Assembly: GCA_024276495.1 (NCBI GenBank)
Contig: JAJRXC010000084.1
Location: forward strand, 1 to 36,803
Origin: Actinomycetes bacterium
GTDB taxonomy: Bacteria; Actinomycetota; Acidimicrobiia; Acidimicrobiales; Aldehydirespiratoraceae
Direction of reading: 5' to 3'
Length of the DNA: 36,803 nucleotides
Shown: positions 11,956 through 20,131 of the stretch, in pieces
Layout: each line of letters begins with the position of its first letter
How positions within the stretch are numbered: the stretch's first letter is position 1
Made by a program: the position numbers and the translations under genes
The notes under the pieces: generated by a model
Database searches by the model: none
The model's input: the letters and a program-made list of their open reading frames with translations, nothing else
What the model was told of the DNA's origin: nothing

Positions 11956-13169
11956 CAGCGGGTCTCCGGGGTCTCGGCGAGGACGGCAGCGATCGTGGCG
12001 ACCGCTTCGTCGATCTGGGCGTCGGTGATGATGAACGGCGGGGCGATCCGCAAGGCGGTGGGGGTGATCCCGTTGAGGATGAGCCCCCGGTCGAGACACG
12101 ATCGGGCGATCTGCGCGGCGGTTCGGCCGGCGCGGGCGTCGTCGGTGAGCTCGATGCCGAGGAGCAGACCACGACCGCGGACATGGTCGATTCCGTCGAG
12201 CGACCCCAGCCGGTCGCGGATGACCGCTTCTCTGTCGCGAACGACGGTGGGCGCGTCCATCTCGACATAGCGGTCGAGGGTGGCGCGGGCACCGGCGAGG
12301 GCCAGCGCCTGCCCCGCGAAGGTGGAACCGTGATCACCCGGTTCGAACACGGCCGCGACATCGTCGCGGGCCCAGATCGCACCGACCGGCACGCCGTTCG
12401 CGACGCCCTTCGCCATGGAGACGATGTCGGGCTCGATTCCCGCGTGCTGGAAACCGAACCAGTCGCCGGTGCGGGCGAAGCCGGTCTGCACCTCGTCCAT
12501 GATCAACAAGATGCCGCGCTCGTCGCAGATCCGGCGCACACCGACCAGGTACTCGTCCGCAGCCGGGTTGACGCCACCTTCCCCCTGCACCGGCTCGAGC
12601 AGGATCGCACCGACCTCCGGCCCCAGACCGTTCTCGAGCTCGTCGAGATCGTTCCAGACCACATGGCGAAACCCCTCGGGGAGCGGCTGGAACGGCTCGT
12701 GCTTCTCGGGCTGACCGGTCGCCGCGAGCGTGGCGAGGGTGCGGCCGTGGAACGACCGCAGCGCGCTCACGACGACATGGCGACCCCGTCGCTGGTATCG
12801 GCGGGCCAGCTTGATGGCCGCCTCGTTGGCTTCGGCCCCGGAGTTCTGGAACAGCACCTGACCGGAGCCGCAGCCGATGAGCTCGGAGATGCGCTCGGCG
12901 ACCGGGGCCTGGTGCTCGTTGGCGAAGAGGTTCGACGTGTGGATCAACGTCGATGCCTGGGTCGCCACCGCGGCGGCGACATCGGGATCCGAGTGACCGA
13001 GCGATGTCACCGCCAATCCGCAGAGGAAGTCGAGGTGACGGTTCCCGTCGCGGTCCCAGAGCTCGGCCCCCGCACCCCTGACGAAGAGACGCGGTGGCGA
13101 TCCGTAGTTGTTCATCAGCGGGCTGTGTTCGCCGGTCGCGCCCCACGCGGCCGCCTGCTCAGTCGTCAT
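11955..13169 (-). CDS. argD: Acetylornithine aminotransferase
   Basis: PLP enzyme that transfers an amino group from glutamate to N-acetylglutamate semialdehyde, giving N-acetylornithine; family members may also serve lysine synthesis. The 404-residue product is a class III aminotransferase: NSGAEANE binds the cofactor phosphate, DEVQTG (about 225-230) holds the pyridine-nitrogen aspartate, and the Schiff-base lysine is K254 in SMAKGVANG. The start at 13169 overlaps argB by 11 bases; an in-frame start at 13220 would extend the overlap and adds no conserved sequence. Confidence 0.95.
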   Translation of the reverse strand: MTTEQAAAWGATGEHSPLMNNYGSPPRLFVRGAGAELWDRDGNRHLDFLCGLAVTSLGHSDPDVAAAVATQASTLIHTSNLFANEHQAPVAERISELIGCGSGQVLFQNSGAEANEAAIKLARRYQRRGRHVVVSALRSFHGRTLATLAATGQPEKHEPFQPLPEGFRHVVWNDLDELENGLGPEVGAILLEPVQGEGGVNPAADEYLVGVRRICDERGILLIMDEVQTGFARTGDWFGFQHAGIEPDIVSMAKGVANGVPVGAIWARDDVAAVFEPGDHGSTFAGQALALAGARATLDRYVEMDAPTVVRDREAVIRDRLGSLDGIDHVRGRGLLLGIELTDDARAGRTAAQIARSCLDRGLILNGITPTALRIAPPFIITDAQIDEAVATIAAVLAETPETR

Positions 13170-14082
13170 CGATCGCTCCCCCGTTCGAGGGTCCGGTGAC
13201 CATGGTGCCGATGCCGGCATCGGTGAACAGTTCGAGCAACAAGACGTGAGGGATCCGGCCGTCGAGCATGTGGGCCGACCTGGCGCCGGCCCGCACCGCC
13301 TCGATGCAGGCCCGGATCTTCGGGATCATTCCGCCGGTGATCGTGCCGTCGGTGATCAGCGCCTCGAGATCGGCGACCTCGGCCCGGGCGATGATCGAGG
13401 TCGGGTCGTCGACGTCGGTCAACAGACCCGGAACGTCGGTGAGATAGATGATCTTCTCGGCTCCCAGCGCACCGGCCAGGGCCCCGGCGACGGTGTCGGC
13501 GTTGATGTTGTAGGCCTGGCCCTTTCCGTCGGAGCCGATGGTGGACACCACCGGGATCAGGTCTTCGGCCAGGAGCCGTTCGATGATGCCCGGTTGCACC
13601 GACACCACATCACCGACGAACCCGAGGGCCTCGGCCCGTGGCGCCGCCGTGATCAGCCCGCCGTCTTCGCCGGAGAGCCCGACCGCGAGGGCGCCGTGGA
13701 TGTTGATCGCGCCGACGATCTCCCGCCCGACCTTGCCGACGAGCACCATCCGGACGACGTCGAGCGTCTCCTCGTCGGTCACGCGAAGGCCGTCGATGAA
13801 CTCCGATGTCTTGCCGAGCCGACCCAGCAGCTCACCGATCTGGGGGCCGCCACCGTGGACGACGACCGGCTTCAACCCGACGGAGCGCAACAAGACGATG
13901 TCCTCGGCGAAGGTCGTCGCGAGCGACGGGTCGATCATGGCGTTGCCGCCGTACTTCACCACGACCACCGCACCACGAAACCGCTGGATGTACGGCAGCG
14001 CCTCGACGAGGGCACCGGCTCGCTGTGTGGGCGCGAAGCCACGATCCGGCAGGGCCGCGGGCGTGGTCGACGAGTCGGTCAT
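13159..14082 (-). CDS. argB: Acetylglutamate kinase
   Basis: Phosphorylates N-acetylglutamate, usually the arginine-feedback-controlled step of the pathway. The 307-residue product has the amino acid kinase fold with VVVKYGGNAM (39-48) supplying the first lysine and glycine loop, VVVHGGGPQIGELL for the second phosphate loop, and an N-terminal helix of about 30 residues typical of the hexameric, arginine-sensitive forms. It overlaps the argJ stop by four bases (ATGA). Feedback inhibition is inferred from that N-terminal helix. Confidence 0.96.
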   Translation of the reverse strand: MTDSSTTPAALPDRGFAPTQRAGALVEALPYIQRFRGAVVVVKYGGNAMIDPSLATTFAEDIVLLRSVGLKPVVVHGGGPQIGELLGRLGKTSEFIDGLRVTDEETLDVVRMVLVGKVGREIVGAINIHGALAVGLSGEDGGLITAAPRAEALGFVGDVVSVQPGIIERLLAEDLIPVVSTIGSDGKGQAYNINADTVAGALAGALGAEKIIYLTDVPGLLTDVDDPTSIIARAEVADLEALITDGTITGGMIPKIRACIEAVRAGARSAHMLDGRIPHVLLLELFTDAGIGTMVTGPSNGGAIDDD

Positions 14083-15317
14083 GTGCGATACCCCGCGTTG
14101 ATCTCGATGTACCCGTGGGTCAGATCACAGGTCCAGATGGTGGACTCGCCGGTGCCGACCCCGACATCGACGTGGAGCCGGACGTCTCGTTGACGAAGAT
14201 GGTCGGTCGCCCGGTCCTCGGAGTAGTCGGGATGGACGACGCCGTCGCGGGCCGCCTGTTCGGGGCCGATCCAGATGGCGAGGCGATCGCGGTCCGCGGC
14301 CTGACCGGCCTTGCCGACGGCCATCACGATCCGACCCCAGTTCGCGTCGGCCGCGGCGAGCGCGGTCTTCACGAGGGGCGAGTTCCCGATCGAGAAGGCG
14401 ATGATCTCGGCGGCCTCGTCCGACGCGGCGCCCGAGACATGCACTTCGACGAACTTCGTCGCTCCCTCACCGTCGCGCACGATCTGATGGGCCAGGTCGA
14501 CCATGACCTCGTCGAGCGCGGCCTGGAAGTCGTCGTGACGATCGTCGTCGACCGACACGATCTCGTCGTCGATCTGCTCGCCGGTGGCGAAGAGCAACAC
14601 CGTGTCGCTCGTGGAAGTGTCGCTGTCGACGGTGATGCGGTTGAAGCTCCGGGCCACCGAGCGGGACAGGGCACCCTGGAGGATGTCGGGCGCGACGGCG
14701 AGGTCCGTGAACACGAACGCGAGCATCGTCGCCATGTCGGGGGCGATCATGCCGCTTCCCTTGGCGATGCCGGCGATGTGCGCGGCGGTGCCCTCGACGC
14801 GGGCCGCGGCTCCTTTCGAGAACGTGTCGGTCGTGCGGATCGCGGCGGCGGCGTCCTCCCAGGTGCGGGCGTTCGCCGCGTCGAGCCCGGCGACGAGGCG
14901 GGGAAGACCGGTGGTGAGCGCATCCTCCGGGAGGGTCTCGCCGATCACGCCGGTCGACGCGAGATAGACCCGGTCGGGGTCGATTCCCAGCTCCTCACCG
15001 ATCAACTCGGCGGTGTGGGCCGCCGCCGTCTCGCCGGCCCGTCCGGTGAAGGCGTTGGCGTTGCCGGAGTTGCAGACGACGGCGCGCGCGGTGCCGTCGC
15101 CGTCGGCCAGGATCCGCCGGCACCAGTCGACGGGGGCCGACGGGCACAGGCTCTGGGTGAACGTGCCCGCCACGGTGGATCCGTGGGCGACCACGGCGAG
15201 AAACAGGTCGGCTCGCTCGTCGTAGCGGATGCCGGCGGCATGGGTCGCGAGTTGCAGACCCGCGATGGGAGGAAGGGCGGGGAATGCCTTGGGTGCGAGG
15301 GGCGAGGTTGCGGTCAT
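14079..15317 (-). CDS. argJ: Bifunctional glutamate N-acetyltransferase/ornithine acetyltransferase
   Basis: Moves the acetyl group from N-acetylornithine back to glutamate (and may also use acetyl-CoA), so the pathway runs as a cycle; no argE or argA is seen. The 412-residue precursor is expected to cut itself between A196 and T197 in KGSGMIAPDMATML, with T197 becoming the N-terminal nucleophile of the beta chain. VCNSGNANAFTG (81-92) and STGVIGE (121-127) are further family blocks. The start at 15317 follows argC by 38 bases. A longer open frame runs upstream through argC in another frame and is not a fusion. Confidence 0.96.
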   Translation of the reverse strand: MTATSPLAPKAFPALPPIAGLQLATHAAGIRYDERADLFLAVVAHGSTVAGTFTQSLCPSAPVDWCRRILADGDGTARAVVCNSGNANAFTGRAGETAAAHTAELIGEELGIDPDRVYLASTGVIGETLPEDALTTGLPRLVAGLDAANARTWEDAAAAIRTTDTFSKGAAARVEGTAAHIAGIAKGSGMIAPDMATMLAFVFTDLAVAPDILQGALSRSVARSFNRITVDSDTSTSDTVLLFATGEQIDDEIVSVDDDRHDDFQAALDEVMVDLAHQIVRDGEGATKFVEVHVSGAASDEAAEIIAFSIGNSPLVKTALAAADANWGRIVMAVGKAGQAADRDRLAIWIGPEQAARDGVVHPDYSEDRATDHLRQRDVRLHVDVGVGTGESTIWTCDLTHGYIEINAGYRT

Positions 15318-15355
15318 CGTGGTTCTCTTCGAGCAGGTCGATCGGATGCGGCGGC

Positions 15356-16390
15356 TCAGGGATAGAGCCCGGCGACGGCGAGGCCGGTGGTTTCGGGGAG
15401 ACCGAGAACGGCGTTGGCGCATTGCACACCCTGGCCCGATGCGCCCTTCACCAGATTGTCGAGCGCACCGATGGCGAGCACGGTCCCGGTGCGCGGATCG
15501 ACCCGCGCCGTCAGATGGATGCTGTTGGAGCCGAGCGTCGCCTTGGTCGACGGGGACCGTTCGGAGACGACCACGAACGGTTCGTCGGCGTAGGCGTCGG
15601 CGAGGCAGGCCAGGGCGTCGTCGGTGGTCAGCGGTGATGTCGGCCGGCCGTAGCAGGTGGCGAGGATGCCCCGGTTCATCGGCGCCATGTGGGGGGTGAA
15701 CAACACGTTGGCGTCGGTTCGGGCATGGGCCCCGATCGCCATCTCGATCTCGGGCGTGTGGCGATGATCGAGCAGGCCGTAGGCCTGATAGTCCTCGTCG
15801 ACCGCGCAAAACGTCGTGTTGCTTTTGGGCGGCCGACCGGCGCCGGACGCACCGCTTGCCGCGTCGACGATGATTCCGGTGGGCGCGATGAGCCCGGCCG
15901 CGAGCAACGGGGCCAGCGCCAGCGACGCGGTGGTGACGTAGCAACCGGCCACGGCCACGAGCTCGGCTCCCGGGAGTCGGTCGCGAAACAGCTCCGGCAT
16001 CCCGAACACGAACTCGCTGAGCAACTCGGGGGCCTTGTGGGTGTCGCCGTACCAGGTCGGGTAGATCTCGGGATCGTCGAAGCGGAAGTCGGCGGACAGG
16101 TCGATGATGTGGGGGACGCTGCCCCGGATCTCGGGGACGAGCGCCTGGGAGTGACCATGGGGCAGGCCCATGAACACCAGGTCGATGCCGTCGAGCATCG
16201 ACCGTTCGTAGGGGACGAAGGCCAGATCCGGGTAGGCCGCCGCCAGACTCGGATAGAGATCCGCGATCCGGGTGCCGGCCTGCGAGTCTCCCGTTGCCAC
16301 GATCACCTCGAAGTCGGGGTGACCGGCGCACAGTCGGAGGAACTCCGCGCCGGTGAACCCCGACGCGCCGATGATCGCTACCCGGTACAT
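15356..16390 (-). CDS. argC: N-acetyl-gamma-glutamyl-phosphate reductase
   Basis: NADPH-dependent reduction of N-acetylglutamyl phosphate to the semialdehyde. The 344-residue product starts with the Rossmann loop IIGASGFTGAE (6-16) and has the catalytic cysteine in VAGCYVTTA near residue 147 and the histidine region NRGILATCYGR. It is the first gene of the arg operon. The ATG is only 6 bases after a TAGGGT -10 box, so the message is probably leaderless and no ribosome-binding site is seen. ARG boxes cover the promoter. Confidence 0.96.
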   Translation of the reverse strand: MYRVAIIGASGFTGAEFLRLCAGHPDFEVIVATGDSQAGTRIADLYPSLAAAYPDLAFVPYERSMLDGIDLVFMGLPHGHSQALVPEIRGSVPHIIDLSADFRFDDPEIYPTWYGDTHKAPELLSEFVFGMPELFRDRLPGAELVAVAGCYVTTASLALAPLLAAGLIAPTGIIVDAASGASGAGRPPKSNTTFCAVDEDYQAYGLLDHRHTPEIEMAIGAHARTDANVLFTPHMAPMNRGILATCYGRPTSPLTTDDALACLADAYADEPFVVVSERSPSTKATLGSNSIHLTARVDPRTGTVLAIGALDNLVKGASGQGVQCANAVLGLPETTGLAVAGLYP

Positions 16391-16396
16391 TCGGCC

Positions 16397-16425
16397 ACCC
16401 TACCGATTGATGCATGAACATGCAA
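16397..16425 (-). promoter_or_regulatory. arg operon promoter, probably leaderless
   Basis: The minus strand reads TTGCAT (16425-16420), a 17-base spacer and TAGGGT (16402-16397), with the argC ATG 6 bases further on. Transcription would start at or beside the A of the ATG. The -35 box lies within the first ARG box, so bound ArgR would block polymerase. Confidence 0.65.
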
Positions 16426-16444
16426 CCATCTGCATGTTCATAGA
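16411..16444. promoter_or_regulatory. Tandem ARG boxes (ArgR operator)
   Basis: ATGAACATGCA (16414-16424) and TGCATGTTCAT (16431-16441) form a perfect 11-bp inverted repeat with a 6-base spacer. Each half contains its own TGCAT-N4-AT dyad (TGCATGAACATGCA, 16411-16424; TGCATGTTCATAGA, 16431-16444), with centres about 20 bases apart. Paired boxes about two helical turns apart are the usual binding site for an ArgR hexamer, and TGCAT-type half-sites are known from actinobacterial arg operators. They sit directly upstream of argC and downstream of the phospholipase gene. Confidence 0.8.
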
Positions 16445-16454
16445 CCTTCTGGTG

Positions 16455-17675
16455 TCAGCCCACGAGGGCGAGGGCACAGTCCGGCGGAGCCGTCACCGGG
16501 TTGCACACGTCGTCGACCTCGACGACATAACCGGTCCCGAACGACGGATCCTCGACGTAGTAGTCGGTGCTCAAGAAGTTGGCGCCACTCGCCAGGGCCG
16601 CGTCACGCCGCTCCGTTCGTCCTTCCCGCGCATCCGCGGTGGGGCTGTCGGTCCGGGTCCGGATCAGGTAGCCGGCCGCCGAGAACCGGGCGATGTCATC
16701 GGCCCCACCGATCGGATCGTCGACCCGCAAGAACGCGGCGTCCGGATCACCGGGGGTGCTGGTCGTGAACATCACCCTCCCCTCGAGCACCGGGCTCGGC
16801 GCCCGATAGACCCGACGGGCCTCACCGGTGTTCACCAACGCGAACATGACCTTGCCGCGGCTCTCCTCGATGGTCGGCCAGCCATCGGCGAGAATCACCT
16901 CCTCGAGCGTCGTGGCCCCCTGTCGCACGTCGTCCGGCGTGATGATGCGGTCCTCTCCCACCCCGGCGATCAGCTCGGCGTCGAGTGCCGCCAACACGGA
17001 CTCGTCGGTCACCACGGGGATCGTCCAATCGATCGGCAGGTCGGGCAACTCGACCCCGGCCCCCGCCGCGGCATCGGGCACCGACTCCTCCTTGAGCTCG
17101 ATCATGATCATCAACGGGAGATGCGCCGGGTTCGCGTCGGACCATTCCCGGATCTCGCCGAGACACGACTGCAACGTCAGACAGGTCGTCTCGAAGTCGA
17201 AGTCCTGCGTGTGCAACACCTTGAACCCGGGTTCGTCGAGCTCGGGGAGTCCCGATTCCGCAGGAAGACCGATCACGGGCAGCGCGGCACGATTCGCGTA
17301 GAGGCCCCCGTCGGGATCGGCGTAGACATCGAGCTCGAATTGACGAACGCCGAACACCTCGAGCTGTTCGGTCAAGGGGCGGTGTGAGTAGTCGATCGCC
17401 TCGGCCAGCTCTCGGCTCAACGCCTCGATCGCGGCGTAGACCTCGGGTACGGGTCGAAGGTGATACGAGTTGTGCGAACCGAGCACCCGCATGTCGTTGA
17501 GTCGCAGCTGCGGCGGCACGCTGGTGGTGGTCGTCGTGGTCGTCGACGCCTCGGTGGTCGGGGTCGTCGTCGACGCGCCGGTGGCCACACCGTCGTCGCC
17601 CCCGCCACAGGCCGCCGCGATCAGCGCGAGCACGAACAGAACCGCTCCCGACCGCCCGGTGGTGACTCCTCGCAT
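16455..17675 (-). CDS. Secreted PI-specific phospholipase C-like lipoprotein (calcium-dependent family)
   Basis: Probably a phosphodiesterase of the PI-PLC fold working outside the cell. The precursor starts with a signal peptide ending in LIAAAC, a lipobox, followed by Gly/Asp residues and a Thr/Pro-rich linker of about 25 residues, as in lipid-anchored surface proteins. The catalytic domain shows GSHNSYH near its start (a catalytic-histidine motif), FELDVYADPDGG, and LHTQDFDFETTCLTLQSCL, as in the calcium-dependent PI-PLC of Streptomyces antibioticus. The ATG at 17675 has GAGGGG about 10 bases upstream; an in-frame ATG at 17693 has none. It lies between the taurine cassette and argC and shares no obvious pathway with either. 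Substrate is unproven; phosphoinositides or inositol-based glycolipids are options. Confidence 0.8.
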   Translation of the reverse strand: MRGVTTGRSGAVLFVLALIAAACGGGDDGVATGASTTTPTTEASTTTTTTTSVPPQLRLNDMRVLGSHNSYHLRPVPEVYAAIEALSRELAEAIDYSHRPLTEQLEVFGVRQFELDVYADPDGGLYANRAALPVIGLPAESGLPELDEPGFKVLHTQDFDFETTCLTLQSCLGEIREWSDANPAHLPLMIMIELKEESVPDAAAGAGVELPDLPIDWTIPVVTDESVLAALDAELIAGVGEDRIITPDDVRQGATTLEEVILADGWPTIEESRGKVMFALVNTGEARRVYRAPSPVLEGRVMFTTSTPGDPDAAFLRVDDPIGGADDIARFSAAGYLIRTRTDSPTADAREGRTERRDAALASGANFLSTDYYVEDPSFGTGYVVEVDDVCNPVTAPPDCALALVG

Positions 17676-17746
17676 GCGCACACGTCCCCTCATCGACCGA
17701 TGGCCGAGTCTTCCATGTCACCGGCCCCGACGACGCCCGGATCGGC

Positions 17747-19513
17747 TCAGGTGTAGTCGGCGTACTTCTCGAGATGGCGGACCGGCCGGCTCAGCGCATC
17801 CTTGCGGAAGGGATCACCGAGCTCCTTGGTCGTCATCACCTCGATCACCGTCGTCCTCCGTGCGTTCATCTGGGCATCGATCGCCGCGTCGAGCGCCGGG
17901 CCCACGTCGTCGAGCTGATCCACCCGCACACCCTCGGCCCCCATCGCCCGGGCGATCTCCGACCAGTTCTCACCACCTTCGAGCTCTCCGGCCACGAACC
18001 GGCGCCCGTAGAAGTCGACCTGATTCTTCTTCTCCGCCCCCCACTGGCGGTTGTGGAAGACCACCGCGGTCACGGGAACGTCGTGACGAACCGACGTCAT
18101 GATCTCGTTCATGCTCATCGCCCACGCCCCGTCGCCCGCATACGCGACGGCCGGCCGATCATCGGCCGCCTTCTTGGCGCCGATCACCGTGGGCAACGCG
18201 TATCCACAGTTGCCCCAACTCATCGCGGCGAAGAACGACCGAGGTTCCTCGAACCGCAGGTAGCTGTTCGCCACGGAGTTGATGTTGCCGATGTCGGTCG
18301 ACACCATCACCCGCGGTGGCATCGCCTTCTCCAGCTCACGGAGCACCTGCCGCGGATGCATCCAGCTTCCCTCCTCGGCCGCCGCCTGCTTGATCATGTC
18401 GACGCTGAAGTCATCGGTCTCCTCGGTCCAGTCGTCGAGCTCCGCCTCCCAGGCGGCCTTCTCGTCGACGATCGCTTCCTCGCGCGCCGTCCGGTTCTCG
18501 TCACCGGCCAGGGTCCGCTCGGCGAGCCGAGCCGTCAGCGCCCGCGCCGCCGCGCCGGCATCGCCACAGATGCCGACGTCGATCCTCTTGACGAGCCCCA
18601 ACATCTTCGAGTCGGCGTCGACCTGGATGATCTTGGCGTCCTCGGGCCAGTAGCTCATGTCGTGCTGGGGCAGCGTGCCGAACGGACCGAGCCGGGTGCC
18701 CAGCGCCAGCACCACGTCGGCCCGGGCGATCAGCCTCATCGCCGCCTTCGACCCCTGGTACCCGAGTGGGCCGCACCACTGCGGGTGACTCGCGGGAAAC
18801 GAGTCGTTGTGGAGGTAGCTGTTGACGACCGGACAGCCGAGCCGTTCGGCGAGGGTCACCGCGTCGGCCATCGCGTCGCCCATGACCACCCCACCCCCGG
18901 AGATCATCACCGGGAACGTGGCGGCAGCGAGCAGGTCGGCCGCGTCGTCGAGCGAACGTTCGCCCCCGGCGCCACGGTCGATGCGCATCGGCGTCGGGAT
19001 CTCGACGTCGATGTCGCCGTAGAAACGGTCACGGGGAATGTTGAGCTGGGTCGGACCGATCTCCGACATCGCCCGGTCGAAGCAGCGGGCGGTGATCTCG
19101 GCCATGCGGTTCTCGTTCGCGACATGGCCCTGGAACTTCGTGAACTCCTCGAACATCGGGAGCTGATTGGCCTCCTGGAACCCGCCGAGTCCCATGCCCA
19201 TCGTGCCCGCCTCGGGCGTGATGATCACGACCGGGCTGTGTGCCCAGTAGGCGGCCGCGATCGCGGTGACGCAATTGGAGATCCCCGGGCCGTTCTGGCC
19301 GATCACCACGCCGTGACGGCCGCTGACCCGGGCGTAGCCGTCCGCCATGTGCGCGGCGCCCTGTTCGTGCACGACCGGTACGAGCTCGATCCCCGCCGGC
19401 GCGAAGATGTCCATGGCGTCCATGAAGGCGCTCCCCATGATGCCGAATATCGTGTCGACGCCGTTGGCGACGAGTGTCTCGACGAAGGCCTCACTCGGGG
19501 TCATGCGGGTCAT
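17747..19513 (-). CDS. xsc: Sulfoacetaldehyde acetyltransferase
   Basis: Thiamine-diphosphate enzyme that converts sulfoacetaldehyde and phosphate to acetyl phosphate and sulfite, the desulfonation step of taurine breakdown. The 588-residue product has the three-domain TPP architecture: FGIMGSAFMDAMD and HEQGAAHMADGYAR (the latter with the activating Glu) at the N-terminus, QNGPGISN, and a C-terminal TPP/Mg site GDGAWAMSMNEI. The segments GGFQEANQLPMF and PTQLNIPRDRFYGDIDVEIP match Xsc rather than acetolactate synthase. The ATG at 19513 follows AGGAG by 5-6 bases; a second ATG lies three codons in. It is the last gene of the tpa-pta-tetR-xsc cassette, 30 bases after tetR. Pta next to it fits exactly, since acetyl phosphate is the Xsc product. 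Confidence 0.9.
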   Translation of the reverse strand: MTRMTPSEAFVETLVANGVDTIFGIMGSAFMDAMDIFAPAGIELVPVVHEQGAAHMADGYARVSGRHGVVIGQNGPGISNCVTAIAAAYWAHSPVVIITPEAGTMGMGLGGFQEANQLPMFEEFTKFQGHVANENRMAEITARCFDRAMSEIGPTQLNIPRDRFYGDIDVEIPTPMRIDRGAGGERSLDDAADLLAAATFPVMISGGGVVMGDAMADAVTLAERLGCPVVNSYLHNDSFPASHPQWCGPLGYQGSKAAMRLIARADVVLALGTRLGPFGTLPQHDMSYWPEDAKIIQVDADSKMLGLVKRIDVGICGDAGAAARALTARLAERTLAGDENRTAREEAIVDEKAAWEAELDDWTEETDDFSVDMIKQAAAEEGSWMHPRQVLRELEKAMPPRVMVSTDIGNINSVANSYLRFEEPRSFFAAMSWGNCGYALPTVIGAKKAADDRPAVAYAGDGAWAMSMNEIMTSVRHDVPVTAVVFHNRQWGAEKKNQVDFYGRRFVAGELEGGENWSEIARAMGAEGVRVDQLDDVGPALDAAIDAQMNARRTTVIEVMTTKELGDPFRKDALSRPVRHLEKYADYT

Positions 19514-19543
19514 GGCAACTCCTGTTCACTGGGATCGATCGGG

Positions 19544-20131
19544 TCATGGCTGTCGGGAGGAAGGGACACGTTCGAGGTTCCTGACTCCGGCGATGAGAAG
19601 GGTCAGCAGCTCGTCGAACGAGTCGTCGAGGTTCTCGGGGCTGGGATGACCGTCGCCTGCCTCGAGATGGGCGAAGCCGTGGAACGCGCTGCGCAGGCTC
19701 CGGGCCGCGTGGACCCGAGCGGTGTCGTCGAGATCGAACCCGGCGAGCGACAAGGCGATGACGGCGACGATCCGCTCGACCGCAGCCTCGAGCTCGTCGT
19801 CGCCCACACACGGGCAACGGTCGGTGGCGGCGTAGAGGCCCGGGTGGTCCGCGACCATGGCTCGCCACGCCCGCCCCACCGCGCGCACCGCCTCCTCGCC
19901 GGAGACACCGATCGCGGCCTCGGCCAACGCCGTGCCCAAGATCTCCCGACCGCGCAATCCGAGCCGCCGGACCAGGTCGTCGTAGCCGTCGACATGGCGG
20001 TACAGCGCGGGCTGGCGAACGCCGAGCTCGGCGGCGACCCTCGTGAGCGTCACGGTCTCGATGCCCTCACGATCCGCGATTCGAGCCGCCGCATCCACCA
20101 CCTGGACGGGATCGAGGGCTCGCCGCACCAT
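19544..20131 (-). CDS. TetR-family transcriptional regulator
   Basis: A 195-residue protein with a TetR-type N-terminal helix-turn-helix (about 10-55; TLTRVAAELGVRQPALYRHV) and a C-terminal ligand domain containing the FHGFAHLEAG segment, as in the WHG-type TetR C-terminal domain. The ATG at 20131 overlaps the pta stop by one base (TGATG); a longer frame to 20197 lies inside pta. Being inside the taurine cassette, it probably controls it, with taurine or an intermediate as ligand (inference). Known taurine regulators in Proteobacteria (TauR) belong to the GntR/MocR family, so a TetR here would be a different solution. A weak dyad upstream of tpa is a possible operator. Confidence 0.85.
   Translation of the reverse strand: MVRRALDPVQVVDAAARIADREGIETVTLTRVAAELGVRQPALYRHVDGYDDLVRRLGLRGREILGTALAEAAIGVSGEEAVRAVGRAWRAMVADHPGLYAATDRCPCVGDDELEAAVERIVAVIALSLAGFDLDDTARVHAARSLRSAFHGFAHLEAGDGHPSPENLDDSFDELLTLLIAGVRNLERVPSSRQP

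Noticed and set aside
14079-16421. Apparent 780-residue argC-argJ fusion
   Set aside because: The upstream part is argC read in the wrong frame; true argC ends at 15356 in its own frame and argJ starts at 15317.
17517-17600. GT-rich near-repeat on the plus strand as a tandem repeat element
   Set aside because: It is the Thr/Pro/Ser linker codons of the phospholipase lipoprotein, not an independent repeat.
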